A stretch of DNA of 64,000 bases from Bog-113 sp963752695 (lineage in GTDB: Bacteria > Acidobacteriota > Terriglobia > Bryobacterales > Bryobacteraceae), in the NCBI GenBank assembly GCA_963752695.1, contig CAVVZB010000002.1, forward strand, positions 744,001 through 808,000, read 5' to 3'. Of this stretch, positions 1-7,333 are shown one piece after another. The notes under the pieces are model-generated. The model worked only from the letters and a program-made list of their open reading frames with translations. It did no database searches and was not told the origin of the DNA. Made by a program: the position numbers and the translations under genes. The stretch's first letter is position 1; each line of letters begins with the position of its first letter.

Positions 1-364
1 GCTCCATCCGAACTGTATTGTTCGCCGTGTATCCCAAGATCGTCGCCGTCCCGCCGTCTTTGGGGTACTTGTAATTCGGATTCACTGAGAAGTTGACCGT
101 CTGAATCGACGCGTCGGGCGCTGCGGCCTGCAACTGCGCGATCACCGCCTTCGCCAGCTTCGCGTTGCTCTCCAACGCCACCTCCGACGTTGCGCCCTGC
201 GTAATGACTCCAATATCGATCTCGGCCCGATCCGGCGTCGCCGACACCGTCGCCTCGCCATGTACCCGCACACTCGGCGGTTCCGCTCCCTTTGCCATCG
301 CCGCCGTTCCGATCGCCGCCGCGCTTGTCAGCAGCATTGTCCATATTGGATTCACCCGCATCAT
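1..364 (-). CDS. SIMPL-domain (DUF541) periplasmic protein, 3' end outside window
   Basis: Reading leftward from ATG at 364 (a second ATG at 361) gives an N-terminal hydrophobic signal segment (WTMLLTSAAAIGTAAMAKG) and then VRVHGEATVSATPDRAEIDI, the typical opening of SIMPL/DUF541 proteins (YggE-like). These are usually periplasmic or outer-membrane associated, and their biochemical role is poorly defined. About 120 residues are visible and the frame is still open at base 1, so the C-terminus is missing. A GGAAGG stretch lies just before the start. It is divergent from the glucoamylase-like gene at 404. Family call is from the N-terminal pattern only. Confidence 0.8.
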   Translation of the reverse strand, partial: MMRVNPIWTMLLTSAAAIGTAAMAKGAEPPSVRVHGEATVSATPDRAEIDIGVITQGATSEVALESNAKLAKAVIAQLQAAAPDASIQTVNFSVNPNYKYPKDGGTATILGYTANNTVRME

Positions 365-403
365 CCTTCCAACTTAGAACACCGCTGCCGCTATCCTGGT
401 CCC

Positions 404-1675
404 GTGCCGGCAATCTCGCGCCGTAGCTTCCTTGCCGCCGCCGCGCTTCCGGCCCTTGCTGCCCCGCGCCTTTCCCCATCCAACGAAGCTTTTCTCGAAG
501 ACCTCTCCCATCGCGCCTTCCTATATTTCTGGGAACAGGCCGACCCCCGCACCGGCCTGGTTCTCGACCGGGTCCGCGCCGACGCCGTCCACTCCAAGCG
601 CCAGAGCCTCAATGTCGCCAGCACCGCCAACACCGGCTTCGGTCTCACCGCGTTGTGCATCGCCCACCAGCGCAACTGGCAGGACGCCACCAGCATTCAC
701 GACCGCGTCCTCGCCACCCTTCGCCATCTCGCCTACCGCCAGCCCCATGTCCGCGGCTGGTTCTATCATTTCGTCGACCGCAACACCGGCGACCGCGTCT
801 GGAAATCCGAACTCTCCACCATCGACACGGCCCTGTTGCTTGGGGGCGTCCTCACTGCCGGTCAATACTTTGCGGCCGACCCCGAAATCCCCGAACTCGC
901 CCGCGCCATTTACGACCGCGTCCAGTTCTCCTGGCTCTTCGATCCCGCGACCGGTCTGCTCCGCATGGGGTGGTACCCCGAAAAAGGTTTCCTGCGCGCC
1001 TCCTGGGTCGATTACCGCGAGGCCACCATCCTCCAGCTACTTGCCATCGGCAGCGCCACGTTTCCCATCCCTGTCAGTGCCTGGTACAGCTTCGAGCGCG
1101 ACCCGGCCCAGTTCGACCAATATCGCTGGATCGGACGCGGCCCGCTGTTTACTCACCAGTACTCGCATGCCTGGATCGATTACCGCAACCGCGTCGACGG
1201 TCCGCCGTTCCAACTGAATTACTTCGATAACTCCATCGTCGCCACCCGCGCTCACCGAGCTTTCTGCCTAAGCCTGCGCGGCCAATTCCCTAGCTTCGCG
1301 CCCAACGTTTGGGGCCTCAGCCCGTCCGACAGCGAGATCGGCTACATCATCTGGGGCGATTCCGGCACGCGCCGCGACATCGATGGCACCATCGTACCCA
1401 GCACCGCCGCCGGCTCGCTCATGTTCACGCCCGAGCTTTGCCTCCCAGCCCTGCAATCCATGCGCGACCAGTTCGGAGACCTCATTTACGGCCGCTACGG
1501 CTTCGTCGATTCCTTCAATCCCCAAACATCCTGGGCCAATCCCGACTACATCGGTATCGACCAGGGCATCACGCTCCTCAGCGCCGAAAACCTCCGCTCC
1601 GGCAATGTTTGGAAATGGTTCGGCCGCAACCCCCGCGTTCGCTGGGCGATGAATCAGATCTTCTCCCCCAGTTAA
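404..1675 (+). CDS. Tat-exported glucoamylase-like glycoside hydrolase (PF10091/GH144-like)
   Basis: The frame is open from 260, but GTG 404 is the better start: it gives a twin-arginine signal (SRRSFLAAAALPALAAP) and follows a TATCCT hexamer (392-397) by 6 nt. The mature part starts FLEDLSHRAFLYFWEQADP and ends with YGFVDSFNPQTSWANPDYIG followed by IDQGITLL and a WKWF segment, the pattern of the glucoamylase-like/GH144 alpha-alpha barrel family. Some members cleave beta-1,2-glucan, so the substrate should not be assumed to be starch. The length of 423 residues suits the family. Exported to the periplasm or beyond by inference from the Tat signal. Confidence 0.85.
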   Translation: MPAISRRSFLAAAALPALAAPRLSPSNEAFLEDLSHRAFLYFWEQADPRTGLVLDRVRADAVHSKRQSLNVASTANTGFGLTALCIAHQRNWQDATSIHDRVLATLRHLAYRQPHVRGWFYHFVDRNTGDRVWKSELSTIDTALLLGGVLTAGQYFAADPEIPELARAIYDRVQFSWLFDPATGLLRMGWYPEKGFLRASWVDYREATILQLLAIGSATFPIPVSAWYSFERDPAQFDQYRWIGRGPLFTHQYSHAWIDYRNRVDGPPFQLNYFDNSIVATRAHRAFCLSLRGQFPSFAPNVWGLSPSDSEIGYIIWGDSGTRRDIDGTIVPSTAAGSLMFTPELCLPALQSMRDQFGDLIYGRYGFVDSFNPQTSWANPDYIGIDQGITLLSAENLRSGNVWKWFGRNPRVRWAMNQIFSPS

Positions 1676-1700
1676 CGTGTCGTGTAAACTTGAACCAACG

Positions 1701-2066
1701 ATGGCCTCTGTAATGGTGATCGACTCGGAACCCACTGTACGCCTGGTTATCACGCGGATACTCGAACGCGGGGACCATACGGTTCGCGCGACCGAAGACT
1801 TCACAGAAGCCGTTTCGATGCTGCGCGGCCAGACTGCCGATCTCGTTCTGACGAATGTTTTCCTCCGCGGAATCGCGGGACATGACGCGATGAGGCGACT
1901 GCGCGTGGAGTTTCCGCGGGTCAAAGTACTCATGGTGTCGGGGCTGCCTGATGAAGCCGCGATCGCTGAGTGGGCCGGCGAGGCGAGATTCGATATCTTC
2001 CCCAAGCCGTTCTTACCGGGCGACCTCTTGGAGAAGGTCCGGCAGGTTCTTCAGGAACCCATTTAG
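1701..2066 (+). CDS. Stand-alone response-regulator receiver domain, phospho-acceptor Asp replaced by Asn
   Basis: A 121-residue single receiver domain with no output domain. ATG 1701 is preferred over the in-frame GTG 1677 because TAAACT (1685-1690) lies 10 nt before it and the fold begins at once (ASVMVIDSEPTV). The CheY-type positions read D8 (only one of the usual acidic pair), S80 in MVSG and K102 in FPKPF, but the phospho-acceptor position is N52 (DLVLTNVFLRG; codon AAT at 1854-1856). Ordinary Asp phosphorylation is therefore unlikely. It may act as a phosphorylation-independent partner. It starts 25 nt after the hydrolase stop and has no adjacent kinase. Confidence 0.8.
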   Translation: MASVMVIDSEPTVRLVITRILERGDHTVRATEDFTEAVSMLRGQTADLVLTNVFLRGIAGHDAMRRLRVEFPRVKVLMVSGLPDEAAIAEWAGEARFDIFPKPFLPGDLLEKVRQVLQEPI

Positions 2067-2120
2067 AGCAGCCCCCAAGCTAAGGGCGCATTGCCCCTAC
2101 ACCCGCCTCCACTCCCGTGC

Positions 2121-2257
2121 TATCCTACGGGTGCGGTTCATTATCCTCGCACGTTGTCGGAAATTGTTTGAATGTACCTCAAGGTAATCCCTGTGATCTC
2201 CGCTGGGCCATTCTCTAAAAAGTACGTCACGGGATGAGTTCCAGAAAGAGAGAGTAA
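2121..2257 (+). promoter_or_regulatory. Promoter region and long 5' leader of the cold-shock gene
   Basis: Two TATCCT hexamers (2121-2126 and 2142-2147) resemble the -10 elements used elsewhere in the window. They lie 131 and 110 nt before the csp ATG, so the mRNA would carry a leader of roughly 100-125 nt, unlike the very short leaders typical here. Long structured leaders are known for cspA-type genes, where they affect translation at low temperature. The AGAAAGAGAG just before the ATG is the ribosome-binding region. The rest of 2067-2257 holds no gene that I can see. Confidence 0.45.
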
Positions 2258-2461
2258 ATGAGAGAAACAGGTACAGTGAAGTGGTTTAACGCCGCTAAAG
2301 GCTTTGGTTTTATTCAGCGGGACAATGGCGAAGATGTTTTCGTCCATTTCTCCGCCATCGCATCGAGCGGATATCGGTCGCTTGATGAAGGCGCGCGCGT
2401 GTCCTTCATTGTGAAAAAGGGTCCCAAGGGCCTCCAAGCGGAAGACGTTAACCTCGCATAA
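2258..2461 (+). CDS. Cold-shock domain protein (CspA family)
   Basis: 67 residues forming one cold-shock domain: TGTVKWFNAAKGFGFIQRD holds RNP1 (KGFGFI), VFVHFSAI holds RNP2, and the C-terminus VSFIVKKGPKGLQAEDV closes the barrel. Such proteins bind single-stranded RNA or DNA and act as RNA chaperones; many family members are not cold-induced. The gene is monocistronic, with a long leader before it and a strong intrinsic terminator directly after it. Start chosen for the purine-rich AGAAAGAGAG upstream and the normal family length. Confidence 0.95.
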   Translation: MRETGTVKWFNAAKGFGFIQRDNGEDVFVHFSAIASSGYRSLDEGARVSFIVKKGPKGLQAEDVNLA

Positions 2462-2489
2462 ACAGCAATTCCAACTTCAGATTTTCAAC

Positions 2490-2531
2490 GGCGCTTCCCA
2501 GGCAGATTTACTTGCCGGAAGCGCCTTTTTT
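2490..2531 (+). terminator. Intrinsic terminator of csp
   Basis: Perfect 9-bp arms GGCGCTTCC (2490-2498) and GGAAGCGCC (2517-2525) are followed by six T (2526-2531). The 18-nt loop holds a smaller GGCA/TGCC pairing. It lies 28 nt after the csp stop and reads in the csp direction. Confidence 0.88.
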
Positions 2532-2540
2532 ATTGCCACT

Positions 2541-2584
2541 GTGCATCCGCCAGTTTTTACTTCCGTGCACAACCTTGCACAATC
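2541..2584 (+). repeat. Structured intergenic element, copy 1 (three conserved GTGCA blocks)
   Basis: Three blocks in order: GTGCATCC (2541-2548), 16 nt, GTGCACAAC (2565-2573), CTT, GCACAATC (2577-2584). The same three blocks at nearly the same spacing occur on the minus strand at 56703-56747, while the sequence between blocks differs. It lies in the gap between the convergent csp and eda genes, just past the csp terminator. I recognise no known element. The second and third blocks form a TGCACAA direct repeat with 10-bp period, and the first block is inverted relative to them. Confidence 0.7.
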
Positions 2585-2612
2585 GCTTTTTAACCCAACT
2601 CAATCGAATCAA

Positions 2613-3275
2613 TCACTTAGCTGAATGAGACACCCGAGCCGCCGCCACTGCGTGCACAAATGCGCGAGCCCGCTTTTCGATCTCCGCATAGTCCCCGGTC
2701 TCGATCAGCCGCGCATTCACCAGCTCGCCCCCCACCGCCACCGCGCAAGCCCCGGCCCGCAGGAAATCCCCGCAAGTCTCCACGCTTACCCCGCCTGTCG
2801 GGATCATCTCAATCTGCGGCAGCGGGCCCTTCAATGCCTTGATGTACTTGGCCCCGCCCACGCTATCGGCCGGGAAAATCTTGATCACATCCGCCCCCGC
2901 TTCCCACGCCGTCACCACTTCGGTCGGCGTCAGCGCACCTGGGCAAATCACCTTCGAATACCTCTTTGCGATCTCGATCGTCTTCAGGTTCAATGCCGGA
3001 GTCACAAAGAATTCCGCGCCCGCTAGCATGCATGCCCGCGCCGTCTCCGGATCGAGCACCGTTCCCGCTCCCAGCACGATCCGGTCCCCATAAGCGTCCG
3101 CCACTTTCTCCAGCGCCCGCAACGCGCCCGGCACCGTCATCGTGATCTCCGCTGCCCGAATCCCTCCGCGGTAAATAGCGTCAATCGCCAATATTGCGCT
3201 CTCCGAGCTCGCCGTCCGCACCACCGGCACAATCCCGATCTCCCGAATCCCGCGCAGTATCTCCCCTGGCTTCAT
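2613..3275 (-). CDS. eda: 2-dehydro-3-deoxy-phosphogluconate (KDPG/KHG) aldolase
   Basis: 220-residue class I aldolase that splits KDPG to pyruvate and glyceraldehyde 3-phosphate in the Entner-Doudoroff route. Seen: E43 in AAEITMTVPGAL, the LGAGTVLDPETA loop, and Schiff-base lysine K132 in GADVIKIFPA, then the phosphate-binding PTGGVS. Length is normal for the family. No edd lies beside it, so the partner dehydratase must be elsewhere, or the enzyme serves sugar-acid catabolism. Divergent from the P450 gene; the minus-strand TATACT (3288-3283) ends 7 nt before its ATG and overlaps the P450 -10. Confidence 0.93.
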   Translation of the reverse strand: MKPGEILRGIREIGIVPVVRTASSESAILAIDAIYRGGIRAAEITMTVPGALRALEKVADAYGDRIVLGAGTVLDPETARACMLAGAEFFVTPALNLKTIEIAKRYSKVICPGALTPTEVVTAWEAGADVIKIFPADSVGGAKYIKALKGPLPQIEMIPTGGVSVETCGDFLRAGACAVAVGGELVNARLIETGDYAEIEKRARAFVHAVAAARVSHSAK

Positions 3276-3282
3276 GGCCCGA

Positions 3283-3292
3283 AGTATACAAT
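3283..3292. promoter_or_regulatory. Overlapping divergent -10 elements of eda and P450
   Basis: The ten bases AGTATACAAT hold TATACT on the minus strand (7 nt before eda ATG) and TACAAT on the plus strand (5 nt before P450 ATG 3298). The two start codons are only 22 nt apart, leaving no room for separate promoters or leaders. The -10 call is from resemblance to the other short-spaced hexamers in the window. Confidence 0.5.
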
Positions 3293-3297
3293 GCGGA

Positions 3298-4614
3298 ATG
3301 AGATCCCTCCAGTTCCTGCTGCGCCTGCTTTTTCAGGGCCGTCTGGCCGCGCTTGCCTGGATCGGCGCCCGCTATCCCGAAAACGGCCGCATTCGCATCG
3401 GAACACGTCGCGGAGTGCTCATCAACACCCCCGAATTGATCGAAGAAGTCCTCGTCCACCGCACCGCCGAGTTTCAGAAAGCCCCCGCTCTGCGCATCTA
3501 TTCCCGGCCCCTGCTCGGCAACGGATTGCTCACCAGCGAGGGCCACGAACACCTCGCTCACCGGCGCCTGGTTGCCCCGGCGTTCGCCCACCAGCGCGTG
3601 CCCCGCTATGCCGAAATCATGACCGAATGCGCCCTCCGCGCTTGTGCCTCATGGCCTGCCGATAGCGTTGTCGATATCCATCATGAGATGACCCGCTGCA
3701 CCCTCGATATCGTCGGCCGCACGCTCTTCGATGTCGATCTTCTCAACGATGCCGATCAGATTGGCGATGACATCACCGCCCTGATTCATTTCGCCACGCG
3801 CCAGACGCGCTCCCTGCGGCCGCAGTCCCTCGATCATGGCCCGGTCCGCGAGCAGGCCCAGCGATCCATCGACCGGCTCAACCTCGCCATGTTCCGCATG
3901 ATCGAGCAGCGCCGCCAATCCGGCGAGGACAAGGGTGACGTGCTCTCCATGCTCCTTCTCGCCCGCGACGAGGAAGGCCAGGCGCTCACCGATCAGCAGG
4001 TGCGCGACGAAGCCATGACTCTCTTTGTTGCCGGCCACGAAACTACCGCCAACGGTTCCACTTGGGCGCTCTACTTGCTTGCCCGGCACCCCGAGGTTCA
4101 GAACGCACTTCGCCAGCAAGTTCATGACGCGGTGGGCACTCGCCCCATCACCTTCCAGGACCTTCCACGCCTCCCGCTCGCCCTCGAAATCTTCAAGGAA
4201 GCGCTCCGCCTGTTCCCGCCCGCCTACATCGTGGTTCGCGAACCCCTGCATGACCTGCAACTTGCCAACGGCCTGCGCGTCCGCAAAGGGGAACTGGTCG
4301 CCATGTGCGAATACGTCGTTCACCGCAATGCGAAATATTTCCCCGACCCTGAGGTCTTCGATCCCGCCCGATTCACCCCCGAACGCGAAGCCGCCATTCC
4401 CCGCTACGCGTACTTCCCCTTTGGCGCCGGCCGCCGCATCTGTATCGGTAATCAATTCGCGTTGATGGAGGGTCAGATTCTCCTCGCCACCCTGATGCAG
4501 CACGTCACTGTCACACCCCTCAACTCCCGACCGTGGAAGGGCGACCCGCTGATCACTCTTCGTCCCAAAGGTCCTTCGAAGCTGCGCGTCACCCGCTCAG
4601 CTGCCGCCGCTTAA
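3298..4614 (+). CDS. Cytochrome P450
   Basis: 438 residues from ATG 3298 (an in-frame ATG 3274 would overlap the eda start and lie upstream of the TACAAT hexamer). Haem-thiolate monooxygenase: I-helix AGHETT (245-250), K-helix EALR (E301, R304), and haem loop FPFGAGRRICIGNQ with the Cys ligand at 382. The form of the haem loop and C-terminus resembles the CYP102/CYP4-like soluble bacterial class. No reductase domain is fused and no ferredoxin gene is adjacent, so its redox partner is elsewhere. The substrate cannot be told from context. Confidence 0.93.
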   Translation: MRSLQFLLRLLFQGRLAALAWIGARYPENGRIRIGTRRGVLINTPELIEEVLVHRTAEFQKAPALRIYSRPLLGNGLLTSEGHEHLAHRRLVAPAFAHQRVPRYAEIMTECALRACASWPADSVVDIHHEMTRCTLDIVGRTLFDVDLLNDADQIGDDITALIHFATRQTRSLRPQSLDHGPVREQAQRSIDRLNLAMFRMIEQRRQSGEDKGDVLSMLLLARDEEGQALTDQQVRDEAMTLFVAGHETTANGSTWALYLLARHPEVQNALRQQVHDAVGTRPITFQDLPRLPLALEIFKEALRLFPPAYIVVREPLHDLQLANGLRVRKGELVAMCEYVVHRNAKYFPDPEVFDPARFTPEREAAIPRYAYFPFGAGRRICIGNQFALMEGQILLATLMQHVTVTPLNSRPWKGDPLITLRPKGPSKLRVTRSAAAA

Positions 4615-4630
4615 GCTACGATGACGTTGC

Positions 4631-5293
4631 ATGTACCGCCGCGCTCTGCTCACCTTTGCCTGCTTGCTCCTCGCCACGATTTCCGGCCAAGCCCGCTCCC
4701 ATCACCACCGCGCGAGTTCTCGCGCCTCCACGTTCGACTACTATTTGCTCGCCTTATCCTACGCGCCTGATTTTTGCGACCAAGCCAGCGGCAACAAGAA
4801 TTCCGCTGAGTGCGGTGCCGGACGCCGCACTGGTTTTGTCGTCCATGGACTCTGGCCGCAAGGCGAATCCTCCCGAGGCCCCGAACGCTGCGGCTCGGCA
4901 AGTCCCGTCTCCGATGATCTGATCCGCATCATGTTGAATTACTTCCCAACCGCGTCCTTGATCCAACACGAATGGGCCGATCATGGAACCTGTACCGACC
5001 TGTCCGCCGCCGATTACTTCACCCTGGTCCGTAAAGCGCGCGACGCGGTCAAAATACCGGCGGCACTCACCGCGCCCAGCCGGCAACTGCAGCTCGATCC
5101 GCAATCGATCACCGCACAGCTAGCCGCCGCAAACCCCCGCTTTCCGTCGGATGCCTTCCGCGTCACCTGCTACCCCAACGCGGAGTTGCAGGAAGCGCGG
5201 GTTTGTTTCGATAAGGACATCAACCCACGCTCCTGTACCGCCAGCGCCGGCGCCTGTCCCGCTCCAAACGTTACCCTGTTACCGGTCCGCTAA
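4631..5293 (+). CDS. Secreted ribonuclease T2 family protein
   Basis: 220 residues with an N-terminal signal peptide (ALLTFACLLLATISGQARS). Both catalytic segments of the RNase T2/Rh family are intact: CAS I FVVHGLWPQG (H72) and CAS II HEWADHGTC (H113, E114, H118). Seven or more cysteines suggest disulfides and a periplasmic or extracellular site. It would cleave RNA through 2',3'-cyclic phosphates. TACGAT (4617-4622) ends 8 nt before the ATG. Likely a nutrient-scavenging RNase, by inference. Confidence 0.92.
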   Translation: MYRRALLTFACLLLATISGQARSHHHRASSRASTFDYYLLALSYAPDFCDQASGNKNSAECGAGRRTGFVVHGLWPQGESSRGPERCGSASPVSDDLIRIMLNYFPTASLIQHEWADHGTCTDLSAADYFTLVRKARDAVKIPAALTAPSRQLQLDPQSITAQLAAANPRFPSDAFRVTCYPNAELQEARVCFDKDINPRSCTASAGACPAPNVTLLPVR

Positions 5294-5305
5294 GATAAGA
5301 CATCC

Positions 5306-5743
5306 ATGCCGATCCAAGAAGAAGCTACTCTCGTTCTCAAGCTCTATGAAATGCGCCGCGAAGAAACCATGCGGAAAGCGCGCTATTGGTTTACTGCCAC
5401 TTTCAACCCCGATACCCTCGAAGACGTCACTGCTGCCATGTTCGGCGAGCATAGCGGGCACCTTCGCATGGTCATTAGCTACTGGGACATGGCCGCGGCC
5501 CTGGTCAATCACGGAGCGATCGGTGCGGAGTTGTTCAATGACACCAACGCCGAACACTTCATGGTCTTCGCGAAACTGGAACTCCTTCTAACGGAAATGC
5601 GCGGCAGCTTCTCGCCAACGATACTGGTCAACCTGGAAAAGTTTATCGACTCCACCCCAGGTGGCCGCGAACGTTGTGCACAGGTACGCACTCGCATGAA
5701 GGCCATGCGCGCGCAACTTGCCTCCCGCCAGGCTTCCGCGTAA
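5306..5743 (+). CDS. Conserved hypothetical protein, possibly DUF4760-like
   Basis: 145 residues, mostly helical, no signal peptide or membrane segment. It opens EEATLVLKLYEMRREETM and has a central HLRMVISYWDMAAALVNHGA region similar in feel to DUF4760 proteins, though I cannot confirm this. ATG 5306 follows TAAGAT (5291-5296, overlapping the RNase stop codon) by 9 nt, so it may have its own leaderless promoter. Function unknown. Confidence 0.65.
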   Translation: MPIQEEATLVLKLYEMRREETMRKARYWFTATFNPDTLEDVTAAMFGEHSGHLRMVISYWDMAAALVNHGAIGAELFNDTNAEHFMVFAKLELLLTEMRGSFSPTILVNLEKFIDSTPGGRERCAQVRTRMKAMRAQLASRQASA

Positions 5744-5750
5744 CACACTT

Positions 5751-6863
5751 CTATCTCATCCCGGCGGCGATCGCGTTCAGTAAGGTCTCGTGATCGTCGC
5801 CCGAGTACTCCCAGAACATCATTCCACGCAGATGTAATCTGTTCACAAACGCGGCCTTTGCCCGAATGGATTCCGCGTCCTCATAACTCACAAAAGTGCG
5901 GGACGAGGCATTGTATAAATAGGGTGCCGACGCCACCGGGTCCCAGTGTCGCGAGTAACCATTTTTAATTAAGTCATTCACCACCGATTGATAAGTCACC
6001 TGTAAGTTGGAAGCGCCACCCGGCTCGAACAAGCCATGCCTATCGGCACGTACGCTGCCCCAGGCATGTCCGTAGAATGGCACGCCAACCACCAGCTTGT
6101 CCGCGGGTACTCCGGCCTTGAGAAACGCTCGCACGGAGCCCTCGACCGAAACTCCTTTGGGGTCGCCTGGACTTACATGAAGGGGCGCGTGATGACCGGT
6201 AAGTCTATCCGAACTTGACTCGTAGTAGTCATAGCTCATCAAGTTCACTGTATCAACAGATCGCGAAACGACCGCCATCTCCACGTGCGCCAGATACTCC
6301 TCCGATGCCCCCGCCGCAATTGTGATCAGTAGCCGTCTCCCGATCCGCTTTTCCTCCTGATCTAACCGGCTGCGTAGCTCACCCAACAGAGCCGTAAAGT
6401 TCTGCTTGTCCTCCACGCGAAACCGATTACCCGCGCCGGCCATCCCCGGATACTCCCAGTCGATATCTATACCGTCGAGCTTGTACTTCGTTATGAACCT
6501 GACCGCGCTTTCGATAAACTTCGCCCGGCTCTTCGCGCTCAAAGCCATGTCGGAGAAGCCACCCGACCACGTCCACCCACCCACCGATGCCAACACACGT
6601 AACCCTGAATTGGTCGCCTTCAGCCCGGTAAGCAAAGCGTAGTTGTCCGCATCATGCGAGAACCCTTCCACCACTTCGCCATTCTTGAGATTGGCGAAGG
6701 CATAGTTGATCCGTGTCAGCTTACTCGCGTCGATTTCGCCCGGCTTAATTGCCCGGTCACGCACGAATACATATCCCACCACTTCCTTCGTTCGGGGCGC
6801 CGCAATCGCAACTTGCATGGCGAAAAGGCTTGTTGCCAATAGCGATATACCCAGCAGGTGCAT
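5751..6863 (-). CDS. Secreted GH18 glycosidase (chitinase-like)
   Basis: The frame is open to 6953, but ATG at 6863 gives a signal peptide (HLLGISLLATSLFAMQVAIA) and lies 6 nt after a minus-strand TACAAT (6875-6870). 370 residues: VVGYVFVRD strand 1, VLASVGGWTWSGGF, and the GH18 catalytic DGIDIDWEYPG with acid/base E137 and aspartates D130, D133, D135. Later LMSYDYYE and MFWEYSGDD fit family barrel strands. Predicted endo- or exo-acting on GlcNAc polymers; no chitin-binding module is present. Confidence 0.92.
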   Translation of the reverse strand: MHLLGISLLATSLFAMQVAIAAPRTKEVVGYVFVRDRAIKPGEIDASKLTRINYAFANLKNGEVVEGFSHDADNYALLTGLKATNSGLRVLASVGGWTWSGGFSDMALSAKSRAKFIESAVRFITKYKLDGIDIDWEYPGMAGAGNRFRVEDKQNFTALLGELRSRLDQEEKRIGRRLLITIAAGASEEYLAHVEMAVVSRSVDTVNLMSYDYYESSSDRLTGHHAPLHVSPGDPKGVSVEGSVRAFLKAGVPADKLVVGVPFYGHAWGSVRADRHGLFEPGGASNLQVTYQSVVNDLIKNGYSRHWDPVASAPYLYNASSRTFVSYEDAESIRAKAAFVNRLHLRGMMFWEYSGDDHETLLNAIAAGMR

Positions 6864-6869
6864 CACCCG

Positions 6870-6902
6870 ATTGTAGGCTGGCAGCCTATGGTGTGCTATA
6901 AG
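6870..6902. promoter_or_regulatory. Divergent -10 elements of the GH18 gene and the small Cys/His protein gene
   Basis: Minus-strand TACAAT (6875-6870) is 6 nt from the GH18 ATG; plus-strand TATAAG (6897-6902) is 7 nt from GTG 6910. The starts are 46 nt apart. Both fit the short-spacing pattern seen in other genes here. Confidence 0.45.
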
Positions 6903-6909
6903 GTAGAGC

Positions 6910-7281
6910 GTGAGGAGATGTCTGGCATCTGCGCTTTTGGCGATATTCAGCATCCTGCTGATGTCTCCCGTCGCGCTTACTCTCCAGAATGATTCTGCCG
7001 TCCCTGCCTGTTGCCGCCGCGCCGGAATCCATCATTGCTCCGCGCGATCCATGCCGGGTCAACCCGCTTCGGTATCTGTCGGTTCCCCCGCCGTACGTTG
7101 CCCGCTCTATACAAAGGTCGCTTTACTAGCACGTCCCACACTTGCCGCCTGTCCGCCTGCAACTGGCTCATTGGCACTCGATGCTCCGGCCATCCTAGAT
7201 CCCGTCTTACAGGCCGAGACGCTGTTTCGCATCTCCTTTGCCCGCAGTTGTCAAAAGCGCGGACCCCCTAGTTACTCCTAG
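6910..7281 (+). CDS. Small secreted Cys/His-motif protein preceding a TonB receptor
   Basis: 123 residues from GTG 6910. Hydrophobic N-terminus (CLASALLAIFSILLMSPVAL) followed by a compact VPACCRRAGIHHC motif (C34, C35, H41, H42, C43) and an isolated C64; the rest is Pro/Ala-rich. It lies 52 nt upstream of the TonB receptor gene and on the same strand, so the two may form an operon. The Cys/His cluster suggests metal binding, perhaps copper; this is inference. I know of similar short proteins before TonB receptors in acidobacteria but no assigned function. Confidence 0.6.
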   Translation: MRRCLASALLAIFSILLMSPVALTLQNDSAVPACCRRAGIHHCSARSMPGQPASVSVGSPAVRCPLYTKVALLARPTLAACPPATGSLALDAPAILDPVLQAETLFRISFARSCQKRGPPSYS

Positions 7282-7333
7282 ATCGCTGACTGTTGTTCCC
7301 CCGTCCAAGATCCAGCAGTAAGTAGGAGTTCGT

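Noticed and set aside
432..1230. Two long plus-strand frames inside the glucoamylase-like gene
   Set aside because: Both are low-complexity shadows rich in Pro, Arg and Ser; the family motifs are in the 404-1675 frame.
3649..4503. 284-residue antisense frame opposite the P450 gene
   Set aside because: A shadow of a high-GC gene; no recognisable domain and no start signal.
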